The position numbers were made by a program, and so were the translations under genes. The notes below the pieces were generated by a model that did no database searches, was not told the origin of the DNA, and saw only the letters and a list, made by a program, of their open reading frames with translations. From Nonomuraea helvata (GTDB lineage Bacteria > Actinomycetota > Actinomycetes > Streptosporangiales > Streptosporangiaceae), in the NCBI RefSeq assembly GCF_039535785.1, contig NZ_BAAAXV010000008.1:744001-808000 (forward strand): a stretch of 64,000 nucleotides of DNA, written 5' to 3'. Below are positions 58,885 through 64,000 of the stretch, in pieces. Every line of letters starts with the position of its first letter. Position 1 is the first letter of the stretch.

Positions 58885-58924
58885 TTGTGAAGCGGGAAGG
58901 AATTACGGCACACTGATGTTGTGA
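58885..58924 (+). promoter_or_regulatory. suf promoter with SufR-type palindrome over the start codon
   Basis: TTGTGA (58885-58890) and CACACT (58909-58914) with an 18-base spacer place the start site at about 58921, the GTG of sufR, so the message is probably leaderless. ACACT-N5-TGTGA (58910-58924), the inverted repeat reported for mycobacterial SufR, covers the -10 and the GTG, indicating autorepression. Confidence 0.7.
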
Positions 58925-59628
58925 AAAACATGCCAGGGATCGAGCCGGGAAGCGAGCGCACCACGCGTGCCCGCGTGGCCAGGCTCATCCTCGAGCATGG
59001 TCCCGTCGCGGCCGCCGCGCTGGGCGAGCGGCTCGGGCTCACGCCCGCCGCCGTCCGCCGTCACCTCGACGCGCTGCTCGCTGACGGGATGATAGAGCCT
59101 CGCATGGTGAGGCCGCGCGGGCAGCGCGGACGTGGACGGCCGGCCAAGCTGTTCGCCATCACCGACGCGGGGCGCAGTGCCTTCGTGCACGCCTATGACG
59201 ATCTCGCCGAGAGCGCGCTGCGCTACATCGGCGAGCACATGGGAGAGCAAGCGGTGGCCGACTTCGCCCGCTCGCAGGTCTCGGGCCTGCTGAGGCGGCT
59301 GGAGCCGGCCATGCGGACGGTGCCGGCGGACCAGCGCGTTCAGGTGCTGGCGCAGGCGCTGTCGGCAGAGGGGTACGCGGCCTCGGCCAGCAAGGCCAAG
59401 TCCGGCGGTGCCCAGCTCTGCCAGCATCACTGCCCGGTGGCACACGCGGCTGCGGAGTTCCCGCAGCTCTGCGAGGCCGAGACGGAGGCGTTCGCGCAGC
59501 TGCTCGGCACCCCGGTGCAGCGCCTGGCCACGATCGCTCACGGCGACGGGGTCTGCACGACACATGTGAGCCCACAGTCGCTGGGTGAATCCGCACATAG
59601 AGACAAGAGCAAGGAGACCGGAAGGTGA
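58921..59628 (+). CDS. sufR: Fe-S cluster-sensing repressor SufR
   Basis: 235-aa regulator with an N-terminal winged helix-turn-helix (VAAAALGERLGLTPAAVRRHLDAL, quoted in part; about residues 28-52) and GRGRPAKLFAIT wing. The C-terminal half has the cluster-binding cysteines: LCQHHCPVAHAA, QLCEAE and GVCTTH. Apo-SufR releases DNA and lets the suf genes be made; the palindrome over its own start supports this. GTG 58921 is the start. Its stop overlaps sufB (GTGA). Confidence 0.92.
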   Translation: MKNMPGIEPGSERTTRARVARLILEHGPVAAAALGERLGLTPAAVRRHLDALLADGMIEPRMVRPRGQRGRGRPAKLFAITDAGRSAFVHAYDDLAESALRYIGEHMGEQAVADFARSQVSGLLRRLEPAMRTVPADQRVQVLAQALSAEGYAASASKAKSGGAQLCQHHCPVAHAAAEFPQLCEAETEAFAQLLGTPVQRLATIAHGDGVCTTHVSPQSLGESAHRDKSKETGR

Positions 59629-61037
59629 CTGTCACCGACCGCCCGGAGCTGGAAGGCCTCGGGAATTACAAGTTCGGCTGGGCCGACCCGGATGCCGCGG
59701 GCGCGGCGGCCAAGCGAGGCCTGTCCGAGGAGGTCGTCCGCAACATCTCCGCTCTCAAGAACGAGCCGGAGTGGATGCTCGACCTTCGCCTGAAGGGCCT
59801 CCGCCTGTTCGACCGCAAGCCGCTGCCCACCTGGGGCTCTGACCTCACCGGCATCGACTTCGACAACATCAAGTACTTCGTGCGCTCCACCGAGAAGCAG
59901 GCCGCTTCCTGGGACGAGCTGCCCGCCGACATCAAGAACACCTACGACAAGCTCGGCATCCCCGAGGCGGAGAAGCAGCGCCTCATCGCCGGTGTCGCCG
60001 CCCAGTACGAGTCCGAGGTCGTCTACCACAAGATCCGTGAGGACCTCGAGGAGAAGGGCGTCATCTTCGTCGACACCGACACGGGCCTGAAGGAGCACGA
60101 GGAGCTCTTCAAGGAGTACTTCGGCTCGGTCATCCCGGTGGGCGACAACAAGTTCGCCGCGCTCAACACCGCCGTGTGGTCCGGTGGCTCGTTCATCTAC
60201 GTGCCGCCGAACGTCGAGGTCGAGATCCCGCTCCAGGCGTACTTCCGGATCAACACCGAGAACATGGGCCAGTTCGAGCGGACCCTGATCATCGTGGACG
60301 AGAACAGCTACGTCCATTACGTCGAGGGCTGCACCGCGCCGATCTACTCCAGCGACTCGCTGCACAGCGCGGTCGTCGAGATCATCGTGAAGAAGAACGC
60401 CCGCTGCCGTTACACGACCATCCAGAACTGGTCGAACAACGTCTACAACCTGGTCACCAAGCGCGCCGTGGCGTACGAGGGCGCGACCATGGAGTGGATC
60501 GACGGCAACATCGGCTCCAAGGTCACGATGAAGTACCCGGCCGTCTACCTGATGGGCGAGCACGCCAAGGGCGAGACGCTGAGCGTCGCGTTCGCGGGCG
60601 AGGGCCAGCACCAGGACGCCGGCTCCAAGATGGTGCACCTGGCGCCCAACACCAGCTCCAGCGTCATCTCCAAGTCGGTGGCGCGCGGCGGCGGCCGCAC
60701 CTCCTACCGCGGTCTCGTGCAGATCGAGGAGGGCGCCCACGGCAGCGCCAGCACCGTCAAGTGCGACGCCCTGCTGGTCGACCAGATCAGCCGCTCCGAC
60801 ACCTACCCGTACGTCGACGTCCGCGAGGACGACGTCAAGATGGGCCACGAGGCCACGGTCTCCAAGGTCAGCGAGGACCAGCTGTTCTACCTCATGAGCC
60901 GCGGGCTCGACGAGGACGAGGCGATGGCGATGATCGTGCGCGGCTTCGTGGAGCCGATCGCGCGTGAGCTGCCCATGGAGTACGCGCTCGAGCTCAACCG
61001 GCTGATCGAGCTGCAGATGGAAGGAGCCGTCGGCTGA
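59625..61037 (+). CDS. sufB: Fe-S cluster scaffold protein SufB
   Basis: 470-aa scaffold on which [4Fe-4S]/[2Fe-2S] clusters are built, in complex with SufC and SufD. Diagnostic blocks: LGNYKFGW, PTWGSDLTGIDFDNI, YVPPNVEVEIPLQAYF, VHYVEGCTAP with the conserved Cys, TIQNWSNNVYNLVTKR, and HEATVSKVSEDQLFYLMSRG. GTG 59625 overlaps the sufR stop by 4 bases; the TGATG at its end couples sufD. Full length. Confidence 0.97.
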   Translation: MTVTDRPELEGLGNYKFGWADPDAAGAAAKRGLSEEVVRNISALKNEPEWMLDLRLKGLRLFDRKPLPTWGSDLTGIDFDNIKYFVRSTEKQAASWDELPADIKNTYDKLGIPEAEKQRLIAGVAAQYESEVVYHKIREDLEEKGVIFVDTDTGLKEHEELFKEYFGSVIPVGDNKFAALNTAVWSGGSFIYVPPNVEVEIPLQAYFRINTENMGQFERTLIIVDENSYVHYVEGCTAPIYSSDSLHSAVVEIIVKKNARCRYTTIQNWSNNVYNLVTKRAVAYEGATMEWIDGNIGSKVTMKYPAVYLMGEHAKGETLSVAFAGEGQHQDAGSKMVHLAPNTSSSVISKSVARGGGRTSYRGLVQIEEGAHGSASTVKCDALLVDQISRSDTYPYVDVREDDVKMGHEATVSKVSEDQLFYLMSRGLDEDEAMAMIVRGFVEPIARELPMEYALELNRLIELQMEGAVG

Positions 61038-62158
61038 TGGGCCTGAACGAGAAGCCCCTGTCGACCTTGCACGAGAAGGCGTCCTACGAGCTGGGCGACT
61101 TCGAGGTCCCGACCGGGCGCGAGGAGGCGTGGCGCTTCACGCCGCTCTCCCGCCTCAAGGGCCTGCACAACGGCAAGGCCGAGGCCGTCGGTCACGTCCG
61201 GGTGGACGTCGAGGCGGCGCCCGAGGTCACCGTCGAGACGGTCGGCCGCGACGACGCCCGGGTCGGCAAGGCCTTCATGCCCACCGACCGGGTCAGCGCC
61301 CAGGCGTGGAACAGCTTCGAGAAGGCCACCGTGATCACGGTGCCGCGCGAGGCCGTCACCTCCAAGCCGACCGTGCTCACGCTCACCGGCTCCGGTGACG
61401 GCGCCGCGTACGGCCACATCGTGGTCAAGGTGGAGCCGCTGGCCGAGGCCGTGGTCGTGCTCGACCACAAGGGCAGCGCGGTCTACGCCGACAACATCGA
61501 GTTCATCGTCGGCGACGGCGCCTCGCTCAGGGTCGTCAGCCTCCAGGACTGGGACGACGACGCGGTCCACGTCTCCCACCACCACGCCCAGCTGGCCAAG
61601 GACGCGACGTTCCGCAGCTTCGTGGTGACGCTCGGCGGTGACCTCGTACGCCTGTCGCCCAACGTGTCCTACACCGCCCCCGGCGGCGACGCCGACATGT
61701 CGGGCGTCTACTTCGTGGACGCCGGGCAGCACCTGGAGCACCGCCTGCTGGTCGACCACTCGCAGCCCCACTGCAAGAGCAACGTCGACTACCGCGGGGC
61801 CCTGCAGGGCGAGGACGCGCACGCCGTCTGGATCGGCGACGTGATCATCAGGGTCGAGGCCGAGGGCACCGACACGTACGAGCTCAACCGCAACCTCATC
61901 CTGACCGACGGCGCCCGCGCCGACTCGGTGCCCAACCTGGAGATCCTCACCGGCGAGGTCGCCGGGGCGGGGCACGCCTCCGCCTCCGGCCGGCTCGACG
62001 ACGAGCACATCTTCTACCTCCAGGCCCGCGGCATCCCCTACGACGAGGCCCGCCGCCTGGTCATCCGGGGCTTCCTCGGCCAGCTCATCGAGAAGATCCA
62101 GGTCGAGGAGATCCGCGAGCGCGTACTGAGCGCCGTGGAGGCGGAGCTCGCGCGATGA
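61037..62158 (+). CDS. sufD: Fe-S cluster assembly protein SufD
   Basis: 373-aa partner of SufB with the same beta-helix core: GREEAWRFTPLSRLKGL at the N-terminus, HLEHRLLVDHSQPHCKSNVDYRG in the middle (quoted partly) containing the conserved His/Cys region, and GHASASGRLDDEHIFYLQARGI near the end. ATG 61037 overlaps the sufB stop by one base; its TGA overlaps the next ATG. Acts in the SufBC2D ATPase, probably in iron entry. Confidence 0.96.
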   Translation: MGLNEKPLSTLHEKASYELGDFEVPTGREEAWRFTPLSRLKGLHNGKAEAVGHVRVDVEAAPEVTVETVGRDDARVGKAFMPTDRVSAQAWNSFEKATVITVPREAVTSKPTVLTLTGSGDGAAYGHIVVKVEPLAEAVVVLDHKGSAVYADNIEFIVGDGASLRVVSLQDWDDDAVHVSHHHAQLAKDATFRSFVVTLGGDLVRLSPNVSYTAPGGDADMSGVYFVDAGQHLEHRLLVDHSQPHCKSNVDYRGALQGEDAHAVWIGDVIIRVEAEGTDTYELNRNLILTDGARADSVPNLEILTGEVAGAGHASASGRLDDEHIFYLQARGIPYDEARRLVIRGFLGQLIEKIQVEEIRERVLSAVEAELAR

Positions 62159-62475
62159 GTTCGTTCGAGAAGGTGTGCAAGCTCGACGACATCCCCGACG
62201 GGGGTGTCATCGGGGTGGAGGTCGGCGAGACGCCGGTGGCGCTCGTGCGCAAGGGCAACGAGGTGTACGCCCTGCACGACGTCTGCTCCCACGCCGAGGT
62301 GAAGCTCAGCGAGGGCGAGGTCTACGACGGCACACTGGAGTGCTGGCTGCACGGCTCGTGCTTCGACGTGCGCTCCGGCAAGCCCACAGGCCCGCCCGCC
62401 ACCCAGCCCGTGAACGTCTACACAGTCAAGATCGACGGCGATGACGTCCTCGTCTCGCTCTCGAAGGAGTCATAA
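62155..62475 (+). CDS. Rieske-type ferredoxin within the suf operon
   Basis: Soluble 106-aa Rieske ferredoxin of the dioxygenase-ferredoxin (HcaC-like) type. Cluster ligands: VCSHAEVKL and CWLHGSCFDV (Cys-x-His and Cys-x2-His). No signal peptide, unlike the three Rieske lipoproteins at 11-12.5 kb. ATG 62155 overlaps sufD by 4 bases. In actinobacterial suf operons this gene regularly sits between sufD and sufC; it may supply electrons for cluster assembly, but no dioxygenase is nearby and the role is unproven. Confidence 0.92.
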   Translation: MSSFEKVCKLDDIPDGGVIGVEVGETPVALVRKGNEVYALHDVCSHAEVKLSEGEVYDGTLECWLHGSCFDVRSGKPTGPPATQPVNVYTVKIDGDDVLVSLSKES

Positions 62476-62480
62476 AGCCA

Positions 62481-63223
<743 letters not shown>

Positions 63224-63227
<4 letters not shown>

Positions 63228-64000
63228 CTCAGATCAGCTTTGACGTGGAGAAGATCAGGAAGGATTTCCCGATCTTCTCCCGCGAGCTGCCCGACGGGCG
63301 CCCGCTCGTCTATCTCGACTCGGGCAACTCCTCCCAGAAGCCCAACCAGGTCATCGACACCATGCGTGACCACCTGGCGCTGCACTACAGCAACGTCGGG
63401 CGGGCCATGCACGTGCTCGGCGCGGAGTCGACCGACGCCTACGAGAGCGCCCGCGACAGAGTCGCCGCGTTCGTCCGGGCGCCGTCGCGCGACGAGGTGA
63501 TCTTCACCAAGAACGCCTCCGAGGCGCTCAACCTCATCGCGTACGCCTTCGGCAACCCCATCAACACCGACCCGCGCTTCACGCTCGGCCCCGGCGACGA
63601 GATCGTCATCTCCGAGATGGAGCACCACTCCAACATCGTGCCGTGGCAGCTGCTCGCGCAGCGCACCGGTGCGACGCTGAAGTGGTTCGGCGTCACCGAC
63701 GAGGGACGGCTCGACTACGACCCGTCGGTGATCACCGAGCGGACGAAGATCGTCTCGATCGCCCACCAGTCCAACGTGCTCGGCACCGTCAACCCGGTCG
63801 CCGAGGTGGCGAGGCGGGCGCACGAGGTCGGCGCGCTGATCGCGCTGGACGCCTCCCAGTCCGTGCCGCACCACCCGGTGAACGTCGCCGAGCTGGGCGC
63901 CGACTTCGTGGCCTTCACCGGCCACAAGATGGTCGGTCCCTCGGGCATCGGCGTGCTGTGGGGCAAGGCCGAGCTGCTCGACGCCATGCCCCCGTTCCTG
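63224..64000 (+). CDS. sufS: Cysteine desulfurase SufS, 3'-truncated by window edge
   Basis: PLP-dependent desulfurase that supplies sulfur to the SUF scaffold. The visible 259 residues show PLVYLDSGNSSQKP, HYSNVGRAMH (the usual NVHRG-like block), EMEHHSNIVPWQLL, DASQSVPHHPV and the PLP lysine at residue 235 in FTGHKMVGPSG. The active-site Cys loop lies beyond the window. ATG 63224 overlaps the sufC stop (ATGA). Class II (SufS) by motif style and by context; a SufU/SufE partner would be expected just downstream. Confidence 0.95.

Overview
The window is high-GC actinobacterial chromosome. The gene orders uvrA ... uvrC-rapZ-yvcK-whiA-gap-pgk-tpiA-secG-rbpA, pgl-opcA-zwf-pgi-tal-tkt/ctaB and sufR-B-D-ferredoxin-C-S are those of filamentous actinomycetes. 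WhiA and RbpA-family proteins, GTG/TTG starts and near-saturated G/C third codon positions fit. I infer a member of the Streptosporangiales (Nonomuraea/Streptosporangium-like), but no rRNA or other decisive marker is present.

Layout. 1-5.4 kb: end of a MurJ-type flippase gene, a GT4 glycosyltransferase, a TerC metal exporter behind a manganese riboswitch, and psd-pssA for phosphatidylethanolamine synthesis. 5.4-10.1 kb: a small unknown gene, an intergenic repeat element, an MBL-fold hydrolase with a frameshift-ridden gene upstream, and uvrA. 10.1-17.6 kb: a DUF2306-like membrane protein, three tandem Rieske lipoproteins, then uvrC-rapZ-yvcK-whiA. 17.6-23 kb: a second copy of the repeat element, a membrane protein, then gap-pgk-tpiA-secG-rbpA, with a DasR-like site before gap and a structured repeat between gap and pgk.

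23-33 kb is more accessory: amidohydrolase, ACT-GNAT acetyltransferase, stand-alone ClpC N-domain protein, coiled-coil protein, SDR-TetR operon with a 23-bp palindromic operator, LRR protein, methyltransferase and adenosine deaminase-family enzyme. 33-41 kb: a tightly overlapping minus-strand operon tkt-tal-pgi-zwf-opcA-pgl covering the pentose phosphate pathway. 41-45.7 kb: ctaB and ctaA (heme A synthesis) around a PrsW-like protease and a SanA/YdcF-like protein.

45.8-53.2 kb: a translationally coupled hydroxyproline catabolic operon: three-subunit D-hydroxyproline dehydrogenase, pyrroline-4-hydroxy-2-carboxylate deaminase, two proline-racemase-superfamily enzymes, pyrroline-2-carboxylate reductase-like protein and a GntR/FCD regulator. 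53.2-58.8 kb: four transport functions (EamA, MFS, ABC-2 exporter pair, Bcr/CflA MFS). 58.8-64 kb: the SUF Fe-S cluster operon, preceded by an IdeR-type iron box and a SufR-type palindrome; sufS runs off the right edge.

The items I consider most worth follow-up are the ~133-bp dispersed element with 47-bp tandem units (two copies, both between convergent genes), the stand-alone ClpC N-domain protein, the dual control region of the suf operon, the gap-pgk repeat and DasR-like site, and a 38-bp-period duplication that created a 13-codon coupling mini-ORF.
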